Below are positions 10,650 to 22,775 of a stretch of 64,000 nucleotides of DNA, one piece after another. The stretch covers positions 7,130,001 through 7,194,000 of the forward strand of contig JAWHQI010000049.1 in the NCBI GenBank assembly GCA_033032865.1, given 5' to 3'. The translations under genes and the position numbers were made by a program. The DNA is from Dactylorhiza incarnata. Its lineage: Eukaryota > Streptophyta > Magnoliopsida > Asparagales > Orchidaceae. Under the pieces are notes generated by a model that was given only the letters and a program-made list of their open reading frames with translations, had not been told where the DNA came from and searched no databases. How positions within the stretch are numbered: the stretch's first letter is position 1; every line of letters begins with the position of its first letter.

Positions 10650-11910
10650 GAATGATGTTTGTTATGGTGTTGCCCAAATGTTTAATGGTTTATATATTTT
10701 CAACTTAGACCATCCGATCTATAACATAGAAAATACTAAAAGAATAAAAACAAATGATTCGAATCCTACGTACCTTTGGCATTGTCGTTTAGGCCATATA
10801 AACGAGAAACGCATATCCAAGATCCATAAAGATGGACTATTGGACTCATTTGATTATGAATCATTTGAGAGATGCGAGTCATATTTGTTGGGCAAGATGA
10901 CGAAAGCCCCTTTTACTAGTTGTAATGAGAGGGCTAATGATCTCTTGGGTATAATACATAGTGATGTATGCGGACCCATGAGTTCTATGGCTAGAGGTGG
11001 GTTCTACTACTTCGTTACATTTATTGATGATTTTAGTAGATTCGGATACGTGTTTCTTATGAAGAACAAATCCGAGACCTTTGAAAAGTTCAAAGTGTTT
11101 AAGAATGAAGTAGAAAACCAACTGGGAAAAAGGATAAAAGCACTCCGATCTGATCGAGGTGGCGAATATCTGAGTCATGAGTTTCGTGATCATCTGAAAG
11201 AGTGTAGTATTGTATCACAGCTCACTCCACCCGGAACACCTCAACATAATGGTGTTTCTGAGAGGAGGAATCGTACCTTGTTAGACATGGTGCGATCGAT
11301 GATGAGTCATGCAGATTTGCCCGTTTCCTTTTGGGGTTTTGCTTTAGAGACTGCTGCTTTCACACTAAATCGAGTTCCAACGAAAACGGTTCTAAAGACA
11401 CCATATGAGATATGGACTGGGAAGCGTCCTAGTATGTCGTTCATCAAGATTTGGGTCTGTGAGGCATACGTGCGACGTCAAATGCCTAACAAGCTGGAAC
11501 TCAAATCGGATAAATGTTATCTCGTGGGGTATCCTAGGGAAACCAAAGGATACTACTTCTACTTGTCGTCTGAGGGCAAAGTGTTTGTCGCAAGGACTGG
11601 CGTCTTTTTGGAGAAAGAGTTCTTATCCAGAAAGACTGCAAAGGTAGAACTTGAAGAAGTTCAAGAGCCACAAACAATGAACGAACCGGAACTGGAACCT
11701 GAGCAAGGACTACAAGAAGTTGTAGCTGGAGAGCTTGCTCAAGAAACACAAGTCCTACGTAGATCTGGTAGACCAAGATTTGAGCCTGAGAGATATGGAT
11801 TTCTCATGACTCAAATAGGTAATGTGTTGCTTATGGATCATGATGATGAGCCTGCAACCTACCAAGAGGCTATGAATGGACCTGCTCCGAGAAGTGGCTT
11901 GAGGCCATGA
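10636..11910 (+). pseudogene. Integrase of D
   Basis: 424 open codons. The HHCC zinc region reads LWHCRLGHIN near 10775-10805, then CESY instead of the usual CxxC, so one zinc ligand is Tyr. The DDE core has HSDVCGP (about 10960), LRSDRGGEY (about 11145) and NGVSERRNRTL (about 11250-11280), all three acidic residues present. The C-terminal region ends RRSGRPRFEPERYGF. A frameshift near 11890-11910 breaks the link to reverse transcriptase. Confidence 0.9.
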
Positions 11911-13426
11911 AATCTGAAATGGACTCCATGTACACAAACCAAGTTTGAACCTTGGTGGAACCACCTGAAGGGGTACGACCCATAGGGTGCAAGTGGGTCT
12001 TCAAGAAGAAGACCGACATGGATGGGAATGTACAGACATTCAAAGGCCGGTTGGTGGCTAACGGTTTCAGGCAAATTCATGGTGTTGACTATGATGAGAC
12101 CTTTCCCCTGTGGCCATGGTCAAGTCCATCAGAATTCTACTTGTTATTGCTGCGTATTATGACTACGAGATCTGGCAAATGGATGTCAAAACGGCTTTCC
12201 TTAATAGAAACCTCCTTGAGGAAGTGTATATGACACAACCCGAGGGTTTTGTATCTCCAGATGAAGCCACTAAAATATGCAAGTTAAATCGATCCATTTA
12301 TGGATTGAAACAGGCTTCTCGAAGTTGGAATCTACGTTTTGATGAGAAAATCAAAGAGTTTGGTTTCATCAAGAACGAAGACGAGCCTTGTGTTTACAAG
12401 AAGATTAGTGGGAGCATTATTGTCTTCCTGATATTGTATGTAGATGACATACTGCTGATCGGGAATGACATTCTGACCCTGCAAGTTGTTAAGAACAACC
12501 TAGGGAAGTGCTTTTCTATGAAAGACTTGGGCGAAGCGACTTATATACTTGGTATTCAGATCTATAGAGATAGATCGAAGAAGTTGCTGGGTTTGACCCA
12601 AAGTACATACATTGAGAAGGTGTTGAAACGGTTCAACATGCTTGAGTCCAAGAAGGGATTCTTACCCATGTCTCATGGTGTGAGTCTCTCTAAGGACCAA
12701 TGTCCAAAATCTTTGGAAGATAAGGACCGCATATAGTTGATTCCATATGCTTCGGCAATTGGATCAATCATGTATGCAATGTTATGTACTCGACCCGATG
12801 TCTCATATGCTTTAAGCATGACTAGCAGGTATCAGTCTGATCCGGGTGATGGTCATTGGATAGTAGTCAAGAATATCCTAAAGTACTTGAGAAGGACTAA
12901 GGATACATTCTTGGTGTTTGGTGGAGAGGAAGAGCTCGTTGTAAAAGGTTACACGGATGCAAGCTTCCAGACTGACAGAGATGACTCAAAGTCACAGTCA
13001 GGTTTTGTGTTTTGCCTTAATGGAGGAGCTGTAAGCTGGAAGAGTTCCAAGCAAGAGACAGTTGTTGATTCTATGACTGAGGCCGAGTATATCGCTGCAG
13101 CGAATGCGGCGAAGGAGGTTGTGTGGATTAGGAAATTCATTAGCGAGCTTGATGTAGTTCCTAGCATTGTTGATCCCGTAGTTCTCTATTGTGACAACAA
13201 CGGTGCAATTGCACAAGCTAAGGAACCTAGATCTCATCAGTGCTCCAAGCACATACTTTGGCGCTTCCATCTTATTCGAGAGATTGTCGATCGAGGAGAT
13301 GTGAGCATATGCAGAGTACCGAATGAAGAAAATATAGCGGATCCATTGACAAAGCCTCTTGCGCAAAAGAAGCATGATGGTCATGTTAGATCAATGGGTA
13401 TTAGATACCTGAATGATTATCTTTAG
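11911..13426 (+). pseudogene. Reverse transcriptase and RNase H of D
   Basis: The RT begins EPPEGVRPIGCKWVFKKK in the frame of 11952. A TGA at 11946-11948 stands where copia RTs have Trp. A frameshift near 12105 leads to DVKTAFLNRNL, YGLKQASRSW and the intact polymerase motif LYVDDILLIG (about 12435-12465). A TAG at 12734-12736 precedes the RNase H half, which shows YTDASF (about 12950), MTEAEYIAA (about 13075) and YCDNNGAI (about 13190), so its catalytic acids remain. It ends with the normal TAG at 13424-13426. Confidence 0.9.
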
Positions 13427-14389
13427 TGGGAGCCTTGTGGATTGCATATTTGTTGGTTGTTTGTTCATGTGATGAATTGTAATATGTATTATATATTTCA
13501 TTTTATATTTATGGAAAGTTCTTTTATTATGTCATTTATATCTGTCTGATAAGATTAATTAGCATAATAAATGCCCTTAGGGTGTTTGCTTCCATAAGAA
13601 TTCAAGTACGTGACTTGAATGTGAGAGCCTATGTTTATACGGAGCTTCATTCTTAAATGGTCCCTGGTCGGGGTATCATCCTAGAAATTTAGGGCGAGGA
13701 TGAGACCATAAGACTAGCATGTGCATTGACTGATGACCGGTTCTCACAGGTCATGATATTGTGATATCAAGTCATCACATGGGTACTTGTTGAGAACAAG
13801 TTGTACTGGACAGACCCCCCCCATAAGACTACTTTGTGGATAGTTATATGAACGTGTCACAAGTAGTTCTCATCTGACAATGGTGTTTGTAGTCCTTTGA
13901 CCTGAAGTCATAGCATTCATCAGGTGAGGAAGAGCGTACTTTGATGCCATCTAAAGTCTTCTCTTGAGAAAGGTTGACGATAAGGGTGGTTGATGGGTAT
14001 GTTATGAATCATTTGGATGTTTGTGTGTGAGCAGAAATGGGATTTGTCCTCCTTTATGACAGGAGTTACATCCATGGGCCCCTTGATGGAATGAGACTGA
14101 GAAATGCGGCCATGCTTGGTTGAGTCAATATATGATATTGAGCTCACCAATTTCAGACAGTCTATTCTAGATCAGGAAATTGGGATTGAACAATTATAAG
14201 GGTGACACGGTCCATGCCTCTAGTTCTATCCGGATGTAAAGGACAAAGGGACATGACAACACTGATACATTAGTCATGACAGGCTTGTTGAGTTATGAAC
14301 TCTTATTGCTTGGGTAGCAATGATGTATTGTTAGATGCCGCTCAAAATTTGTGAGACTTTTGTTGATACTTTGTGATCAAGTGGGAGAC
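13427..14389 (+). other. 3' untranslated region and PPT of D
   Basis: About 950 bp without a plausible ORF after pol. It contains a C-run near 13806. The PPT is AAGTGGGAGAC at 14379-14389, directly against the 3' LTR. Confidence 0.75.
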
Positions 14390-15444
14390 TGTTGGAGTTT
14401 CTGAGGTGATCTCAAAGCAATCAATAGTTAGTCTTGCTGCCAATGCAATATGAGCCTATAGGGTCGCACATAAAAGCGTTTGGAGAAATTGGAGAAAGGA
14501 TTGTGTTGGCCTTACTCATATTGGATATGAGTGGAGGACCAATCCTGTGACTGCTTGGAATTAAGTTGAGAATGTCTCAACGGGAAATCGTTTAAAGGGA
14601 TTAAACGAATGGGTTTATACTTGACAAATTCGGCTAAAGGGTTTAACCGAATTGTGTCAAATTCAGCTAATGTGATTAACCGAATAATGTTGTTTTCGAC
14701 TAATGAGATTTGGCTAATGTGATTAACTGAATTGTAACAGATTTGACTAAAGGGTTTAGCCGAATCATGTCAGTTCGACAAAAGGGTTTCGCCGAATTTA
14801 TATAGACGAATTTATATAGACGAATTCGTCGAAATGGTTTCGCCGAATCTGAGTCGAATTCGGTTATATTGATTAGTCGAATTCGGCGAATGTAAATCTG
14901 GACAGAAATGTTTTGGTCTGCGGATCGCCTGATTTATGCGTTTTAGTATAAAAGGGCACGCGATTAGGTCTTCCACGCGATTAGGTCTTCCATATAGGCG
15001 AATTAGACGAGAACAGCCGACCGGAACCATTCTGCGCGAGGGCATCTCGGTCTTCCCGTCCGCCGATCGTCTTCCGCCTCCGCCGGTCGCCGCCTCCCCT
15101 GGATCGGACCTAGCAGTCCGTGGGGACGTTGAGAGCTTCCTTCTTCGACCTAGTTCTTATACGACAAGAAGCTAGGGTTCTCCTTTTGCTTGTGTGGACT
15201 TCTATAGACGGATCGATCCATTTTGATTCTTGAAGAACTCAGATTTCGTCTACCCGATTTCATCTTGGAGCACCTTGGTTGAGTATTGACTCAATCCCGT
15301 AAAGGTACTTTGTATTTCGATTTGATTATTCTCTTGAATCATGAAAACCGCAAGATCCGTTAGCTTCTTTTGGGTTGTTCTTGTTATTATTTCCGCTGCG
15401 CATATTCGACATGTCATCCCGTTAGGGGTAGAGAAGACCCAACA
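14390..15444 (+). repeat. 3' LTR of D
   Basis: 1055 bp, TGTTGG...CCAACA. Compared with the 5' LTR it has a 17-bp tandem duplication (ACGCGATTAGGTCTTCC, about 14957-14990), a compensating loss of about 25 bp just after it, and scattered substitutions. The insertion is therefore not recent. Confidence 0.95.
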
Positions 15445-15449
15445 TATAG

Positions 15450-15664
15450 GCCTTGCAGATGTTGTTTGTCGACGATACTTCTGTTATCATCGTGAGAGAG
15501 GTTTATGTCGTTGAGACAATAGTTTCTATCATCGTGACCATTGTTTGATATTTTGTCTGACTTTGGCATTTGGTAGGCTTTTATTACCACATTATTTCTG
15601 CACTTGTCCTACAAGTTCTTCTTACTATCATATGTAGGGAGATTAGTGATCAGTAAGTTGAAAA
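15450..15664 (-). other. Spacer downstream of B pol
   Basis: Between the pol stop (15665-15667) and the D insertion. No ORF. It contains TCGACGATA / ATCGTGA words like those in the LTR U3 regions. Confidence 0.5.
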
Positions 15665-18600
15665 TTACTCTAAGTTTAACATCCCTAATTGGAATTTAAA
15701 GAAGTTAAACTTAGCTTCATCTAGGGGCTTCGTGAATATATCAGCCACTTGTTTGTCTGTGGGAACAAACTAAAGGATGAAATCTTCATTCTCCACATGC
15801 TCCCTGATGAAGTGACACCTGATCTCAATGTGCTTAGTCCTGCTGTGTGAGACAGGGTTCTTAGCAATTGAGATTGCATTGGAAGAGTCACAAAACATGG
15901 GTGTTTTGGTCATCTTTAGATTGTTGTCTTCAAGTTGATGCTGAATCCATAGCAGTTAAGCATAGCAGCTCCCAACAGAAATATATTCTAATTATGCTGT
16001 GGAGATTGCTACACTTGTCTGCTTCTTACTGCTCCAAGAGATCAGTCTTCCTCCAAGGAATTGGCATCTCCCTGAGGAACTTTTCTGGTCTTCTTTGTAT
16101 CCTGCATAATCTGCATCTGAGTAGCCTGTCAGTTCACACCCATTGTTCCTAGGGTACCATAGGACAAGATTTGATGTTCCCTTTAAGTTTCTTAGGATTC
16201 TCTTTACAGAGACATGATGAGATTCCTTAGGGTTCACCTGATATCTAGCACAGACACATATGGAAAACATTATGCCAGGCCTACTTGCAGTTAGGTATAG
16301 CAAAGATCCAATCATGCATCTATATTTGGTTTCATCAAAAGGTATTCCCTTCTCATCCTTTTCCAGATACGCATTGGTTCCCATTGGAGTCTTCATAGAG
16401 GAAGCACTCTCCAATCCAAACTTCTTGACTAGCTCTCTAGTGAACTTGGTCTGAGAGATGAATATACCATCTTCAGATTGTTTCACTTGGAGACCTAGGA
16501 AGTATTTGAGCTCACCCATGCTGCTCATCTCAAACTTTTCATGCATCAAGCTGGCAAGCTTTTTGCAGAGATTGTTGTCTATAGAGCCAAAGATAATGCC
16601 ATCTACATAGACCTGCACTAGCAAAATCTTCCCTTTAACTTCCCTTAGGAACAAAGTCTTATCAATCTTTCCCCTTGATAATTTATTCTCAATGAGAAAG
16701 CTTGACAGAGTCTCATACCAGGCTCTAGGTGCCTGCTTTAAGCCATATAGGGCTTTCTTAAGAAAATTCATATAGTCAGGATAAGTTGAATCAACAAAAC
16801 CTTAAGGCTGATCTACATAGACTTCTTCTTTGAGGTCACCATTTAGAAAGACTGACTTCACATCCATCTGATAAACTTTGAATCCTTGGTAGGCAGCATA
16901 GGCTAAGAATAGTCTAATGGCTTCCAGTCTGGCTACATGGGCAAAGGTCTGATCAAAATCAATCCCCTCTTCCTGTTTGTAGCCCTTTGCCACTAGCCTT
17001 GCTTTATTCTTAGTGATGATTCCATTTTCATCTAGTTTATTTCTGTAGACCCACTTAGTTCCTATAATATTCAGTCCTTGGGGTCTTGGAACCAGCTTCC
17101 AAACTTTGCCTCTCTTAAATTGGTTCAGCTTCTCCTGCATTGCTGCAATCCAAAATGGATCCTGATTTGCTTCCTCAAATTTCTTGGGTTCAATTTGAGA
17201 AAGAAAACTCAGGTACAATGCTTCATTTACAGCTCTACTCCTTGTCAGCACTCCTTGGTTGACATCTCCTAATATTAGCTCTTGAGGATGATCTCTCATT
17301 TGTCTCAAGGCAACTGGCAGTAGTCTGGGGACTTCTGTTATGGAAGGTTCTTCAGGTTGCATTTCTTCTGCTGCTTTTGAGCCTTCTACAGCCTCTTCTT
17401 CAATTTCCACAGTTTTTGAATGGTTGTTATCTTTGGTTGAGGTCTCAGCCTTGTCTTCAATAGATAATTTCTCCATTTTCTCTGTTGTACCTGCATTTAC
17501 TAGAGAACTAGACCAGCCTTTATGTATAAGGCTAGTCTCATCAAATACAAAATGTACAGATTCTTCCACTGCTTGGGTATTGATGTTGTATACCCTATAA
17601 GCCTTGTTATAGGAAATGTTGCCAACAAAAATACCCTCAGTGCTTTTCTCAGCAAACTTGGTTTGCTTGGCTTTCCCATTATTAAGGACATAGCATTTAC
17701 TGCCAAAGATCCTGAAGTAGGATAAGGTAGGTTTTCTGCCTTTCATTAGTTCACAGGGAGTCTTCTTGTGGTCTTTGATGATGGAGGCCCTGTTTACCAC
17801 ATGACAAGTAGTATTGACAGCCTCTGCTCAGAAATATTCTGGTAGAGAGGAGTCACTTAGCATTGTCCTACTTGCCTCAATCAAGGTTCTGTTTTTCCTT
17901 TCTGCAACCCCATTTTGTTGAGGAGTTCTAGGGGAGGAAAATTCTTGAGAGATACCTAGTTCTTGGCAGAATTCTTTCATGGCCCCTGACTGAAATTCTG
18001 TGTCATGGTCACTTCTGAATTTGACCATAGTACAGTTCATCTCATTCTGGATCTGCCTGACAAAGTTCTTCAAGATATCTAAGGTATTTGACTTTCTTTT
18101 AAGGAAGAATACCCAAGTGAACCTTGAGTAATCATCAACTACTGCAAGGGTGTAAGCCTTCCCTCCTAAGCTGAGAACTGACATAGGACCAAACAAATCC
18201 ATGTGCAAGAGAAATAAGCACCTAGAGGAATTCTTGTCAGAAATGCTTTTAAAGCTGGTCCTTGTCTGCTTCCTAAGTTGGCAAGCTTGACAGGGACCTT
18301 CCTTGATGCACTTAAAATTAGGTCTATTTCTAACTAGGTCCTGTGAGAAAAGCTTGCTTATAGTCTTATAGTTAATGTGTGCAAGTATCTTGTGCCATTG
18401 TACACATAGAGCCTCTTTGTCATTAGCCACAAGACATACATGCATGGAAGAATTTTCATTAATGAAATTTAAGCAGTAAATGTTACCACTCCTAGTGCCA
18501 GTTAAGGTAGCCTCAGAATCTAAGGATTTCTTAATCAGACACTTATCCTTGTGGAAGATGATAACAAAACCTAGATCACAAAGTTGGCTTATGCTTATGA

Positions 18601-18800
18601 GATTATGTTTCAATCCCTCAACATAAGCTACCTTTGTGATGGTAACTAAGTCATTAGAAATATTACCATAACCTTTAGTCACCCCCTTCTCTGAACCTCC
18701 AAAAAATACTGTTGGTCCATTCTCCACATGGGTGAAACTTCTTAGATACTTCCTGACTCCAGTCATATACCTGGAGCAGCCACTATCCAAATACCAGATT
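15665..18800 (-). pseudogene. Pol of B: protease, integrase, reverse transcriptase, RNase H
   Basis: One reading frame of about 1040 codons from the protease motif MDSGCSRYMTG (18760-18790) to a stop at 15665. GAG-pre-integrase/zinc: WHKILAHIN and CQACQ. DDE acids: [52 protein letters not shown] and YVDGIIFG, where the second catalytic Asp of YVDD is Gly. RNase H: YSDADYAG. Stops at 17828-17830 (TGA for the conserved Trp of FWAEA), 16802-16804 (TAA), 15992-15994 (TAA at the RNase H Glu), about 15951 (TAA for Gln) and about 15772 (TAG for Gln) interrupt an otherwise unshifted frame. It is dead through few lesions. Confidence 0.93.
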
Positions 18801-18899
18801 AGAGATTGGTTGGCATTTGGACATACCTGCGAGAAAAGTTAATTACCCTTAGATACCCAATTTGGATTGGGTCCTTGGTTCCTGTTAGGAAGATAAAAT

Positions 18900-19277
18900 G
18901 GAATGCAACACCACTGAGGGTTCTGCACTCTCTTTGCATTGGGTCCTATTGGGTTGAACCAACAGTCCAGGGCAAAGTGGCCTACTTTCCCACATCACCA
19001 GCATTCATACAGGTTATACCTTCTCTTCTGCCTCACCTTTTGAGTGGGATGGGAGTGTTGGTGAGCAGGAGAGAAGACAACTGCCCTAACAGGTCTTGGG
19101 TGAACCTTACAAGTGTGAGAGTGGAGTGGAGATGGTCTCACCACTTTTTGGTTTACCTTCTTGGGAACAGGCTTTGCGGAAGCAGCCTTTCCGTTACTCT
19201 TCGGTGCTGTTGTTGTAGGTCCATGAGTAGAAGGACCTGATACTGGCACCTTCTTAAGAAAAGATTGAACTTCAAAA
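18900..19277 (-). pseudogene. B gag, C-terminal segment
   Basis: Minus-strand frame 18995-19249 gives a basic gag tail (PVPKKVNQKVVRP, HPRPVRAVVF, RRYNLYECW) leading into a zinc-knuckle-like CWxC segment and then the protease. It is homologous to the gag tail of A at 26293-26601. It is separated from the rest of gag by solo LTR E. Confidence 0.75.
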
Positions 19278-19282
19278 CCTTT

Positions 19283-20987
19283 GTTGGAACCTTAGTTTTG
19301 ATTTGAGTTAGGATCCACCTTTAGCATCTAAGTATATATCATAATATATATTACAACTTAGATTAAATATCTTATTAAGTTAAAAGGCTGAAAATAATAT
19401 ATATGTATAAATAATATACTAAGAAAAATATATATATAATAATAGGCTAAATAATATAAAAGAAAATAATATAAGAGAAAATATTATAAGAGAAATTAAT
19501 ATAAGAGAACATAAGAGAATGAATATATTTCATATAGTTCACTGGCGTTCGACGAACGTCGAACGACGCTCAGCATTCGTCGGACGGCGCCCGACGAACG
19601 AAATATTTCCTATAGCAGCGCTCGACAGATTACAGCAGGGAAGCAGCGGTCGACGAAATCCGAACAGCGGTCGACGAAATCCTAGCAGCGCTCGACGAAA
19701 GTTCTCTGCAGTTAATCAAATGTTCATAATACCATTTGTCGAGCTCAGCCCGACGAATGACGAGCTGGGGTCGACGAATTTCTGCAGCATTTAGTTTATA
19801 TATATTTGCTCGACTAAATTTGCTGTCAGACTTTATTAAAGCAATATTTCTTTATTCTATTTTATATATTGCTATATATATTGCAGTTCTGACATTACAG
19901 CATGCAAGCATTTAATAATAGAGCCATTGGCAGAAAGCAATAAATGTTGTAGTCGTTGCAGCAATGCCAAACATGGCAAGAGATGTTCTCAAGGATCTGG
20001 GAAATGAAAGGATATATTTATTATATTCCTTATGGTCAGCAAGGATTAAAAACAGCTATACACGACAGCAGAATATATTACAGCAGAATATATATCAGAA
20101 TATATACAGTTGTTCTCTCTTAACATATATATATACAGAATATATATTGTTGTACAGATCTAACATAGATAGACAGAATACATTAACACTTGTTGTACAG
20201 GAAAAGGAAGAAGAAGAGAAACAGAGGAACAAAAAGAAGATCAGATCAAATATATTATTATATCTTCTTTTTGCCTAACTTCTTTCTTGCAGATCATCTT
20301 CATCCTGAGACACCAAACACTATTACTTGCTCAGGATCATAACTGCAAAAAGAAGAACAGAGGATTTTCCTTCTAGAGAAGAAGCTCCATACTCAAGGTT
20401 GTCATCTAATTAAATCAGACAGGGGGAGTCTTCTTCAACATCATCATCATCAAGATCCAACTCAACTACCAATCAGGATTTTCATCAAGAGTCTTCTCAG
20501 AAAAAGAGAAGAACAATAAAACTTTCCCTTTCTCCTTCACCTCTCTTGTACATGGTTAATACTCCTTTCAAAAGTGTAACTCCTTGGTGGCAAGACACCT
20601 GAACAAAAAATCTAGTTGGTTTATAAGCACCTAGTCAAAAGCTTATAGGTGAATTGGGCACCTGATCAAACCTCCATTGGTGTGTGGACACCTGATCAAA
20701 AACACCTTGGTGTAAGGGCACCTGATCAACTCTCCTAGTGGATTCCTACCAGTGGGTAGAAGAGTAGATGTACCCGGTTTTGGGGAACTACTAAATATCT
20801 TGTGTCATCTGTGGTTTGCTTGTTTGATTTATTTCATTATTTGTGCTGTTTATTATTTATGCACTCTCATTGTTTGATTTTATTACTCAATCAGCAAACA
20901 CACTTGTATATATATATATCATTTATTTTGGAAGTAAAACTTAAACAAGAGTTTTAACAGATAAATAAGAACTAAACTCTCCTTTCA
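19283..20987 (+). mobile_element. Solo LTR E in B gag
   Basis: 1705 bp, TGTTGGAACC...CCTTTCA, flanked by exact TSD ACCTT (19278-19282 and 20988-20992), with no PBS, PPT or internal region. This is a solo LTR left by recombination between two LTRs. It contains a U3 block of GTCGACGAA-type words (19549-19810) and a hairpin array (20583-20722). The CTACC-AGT-GGGTAG and GGGGAACTA block matches U, P and G in the sense orientation, so E is plus-oriented. Confidence 0.92.
20583..20722. repeat. Micro-hairpin array in E
   Basis: Units ending in the constant CACCTGATCAA: CTTG-GTGG-CAAG (20583-20594), AGGTG-AATTGGG-CACCT (20647-20663), GGTGT-GTGG-ACACC (20679-20692), GGTG-TAAGGG-CACC (20709-20722). This is a different family from A, B and U but has the same architecture. 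Confidence 0.75.
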
Positions 20988-20992
20988 ACCTT

Positions 20993-22705
20993 TGTCCTTG
21001 ACAGTCTCCTGATTGAATCCTATACCGGATTTGAATGATCCAGAGAAGGTATCAATAATGGGCAAGACTGTCTTGGGCATAGAGAAGCTTGCAGCAAGTT
21101 TCTTCTCAGCCAGCAACATCTCATCAAGGTCCTTAATGACCTTGTTCTTCTGACCTAATTCAGCATTCTTAAGCCTTGCGACTTCATGAATCTGTCCACT
21201 TCTTTGCTCATGGTAGCCAACTTTTCAGCTATTTCCTTGAGCTCAGACTAGACAGACTTCAAGGAATCTTACTCTTTGGTATGAATTTTAAGGAGTTTCT
21301 TACTGTTCTTGAAACCTTTCCATAAAGCTTTATACTGCTTTATCAGGTCAGATTCAATTTCATATTGGGACCTGGAGGTCGAGCTGTTGGCAGTAGACAC
21401 ACTCTCATTATCATGCAAGGAGTCTGCTACTGATTCAGAATCAGATGCAGACAGATGAGCTTTGGTGGGTACCTTTCTAGGAGAGATATCATCTTTATCG
21501 TCTTCCTTTATGGCCATTAGGACAATCAGAGCCACTTCTTTAGTGTCTGAGGAACTAGAATCAGATTCACTTAGAGTTCTGATTTTCTTTGCTATAAACC
21601 CTTTTTCAGGTTTCTTCCTGCCCCTTGATCTTCTCTTATCTTCATAATTCTTTGATTCCCTTTTCTTGGAAGAGCAATCGGTAGTTATATGACCTGTCTT
21701 ATTACATGAGTAGCAAACAGTGTTAGCAAAATCAAATTTATTAGATTTTGATTTATACATGTCCTCTCTTGAGGATTTAGACATGTCATATTGATCAGAT
21801 CTTCTTAAGCTTGAGGAGGTGGGTCTGTAGTTGTCTCTTCTCCTTCTGGTAATCAGCTTATTGAACTTTTTAGAGAGGAGAACCATCTCTCTATATATAT
21901 CATTAGAATATGATGTGCTGGCATCAGATTCTTCACTACTCTCTGATCTGTTCTAGTATGCAGGATTCTTGTCCTTGGACCTCCTTGTGCTCTCAGCCTT
22001 GAGAGCCACAGATCTTTCTCTGGAGCTCCCCTTTGAGCTTTTCTCTTCAGCTTTCCTTGTGTTGAGCTGATGTTCATGGGCCCATACAGATTCTTGGGCT
22101 CCAAGATGCCCAGCTGACCCATCTCTCTGATGGCACAAATCATAATATCGCATTCCTTAGAGAAGGATCGAAGGAACTTATCATTTTGGTCTGAGTTTGT
22201 GAAGTCTCTGCCATAATTTTTCAGCCCATTCACTATCTTGAAAAACCTCTCATAACCACTAGAGATGGTTTCATTCTTGCCTTTCTTGAAGGCTTCATTC
22301 TCCTGATTGAGGAGGGATTTCCTATCATCCCTTACCTCTTCAGTACCCTCCATGTAGACAATCAGGGAGTCCCGCATCTCCTTGGTTGTCTTGCAGTGAA
22401 TGAGATTCTGGAGAGTTGAGTCATCAAGGGCACTTACGATTACGTTTTGTGCCCTCTTATCTAGGCTTGCCAAGGTCAGCTCATCCTTGGTCATGTCTGT
22501 ATAATTCTTTGCCACCATCCTAGTTGGATCAATAGTGGATGCTGTCATGGGAATGAAGGGGCCCTCTTGAACAGTTATATAGACTCTTGGATCAGTTGCC
22601 TCCATGAACAACCTTACTTTTTTCCTTCCATATATGAAAGTTCTCCTTTATGCAGATTGGGAGTTTCATGGCTCTCATCTCTCGATGTTGATCACCTCCA
22701 GCCAT
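20993..22705 (-). pseudogene. Gag of B
   Basis: Start at 22705 (MAGGDQHREMRAMKLPICIKE), with a frameshift near 22630 inside an A-run. Then 252 open codons (21853-22611) hold the copia gag core (ENETISSGYERFFKIVNGLK). A second segment (21269-21886) has an intact CCHC knuckle CYSCNKTGHITTDC near 21680-21720, followed by a basic RRSRGRKK stretch and a Ser/acid-rich region. A coiled-coil-like stretch continues to 20993. Broken by two frameshifts, a stop near 21250 and E. It would form the virus-like-particle shell. Confidence 0.88.
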
Positions 22706-22755
22706 ATTGAGTTGTTCGAAGATCTAGATCTGACGGTTAAGTCGCTTTCTTGATC

Positions 22756-22773
22756 AACCTCCCTCTGATACCA
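22756..22773 (-). promoter_or_regulatory. Primer-binding site of B
   Basis: On the element strand TGGTATCAGAGGGAGG, two to three bases beyond the 5' LTR end. Initiator-Met tRNA type. Confidence 0.92.
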
Positions 22774-22775
22774 CT

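Larger units (their letters stand above)
7336..15444 (+). mobile_element. Copia element D, full length
   Basis: Plus-strand copia element of 8109 bp with LTRs 7336-8395 and 14390-15444 (TGTTGG...CCAACA), PBS at 8397-8412, gag-pol at 9498-13426, PPT at 14379-14389 and exact TSD TATAG (7331-7335 and 15445-15449). It lies antisense to B within the B 3' untranslated region. Protein similarity is to the Tork/Tnt1-like copia group, but I do not fix the lineage. It is inactivated by stops and frameshifts. Confidence 0.95.
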
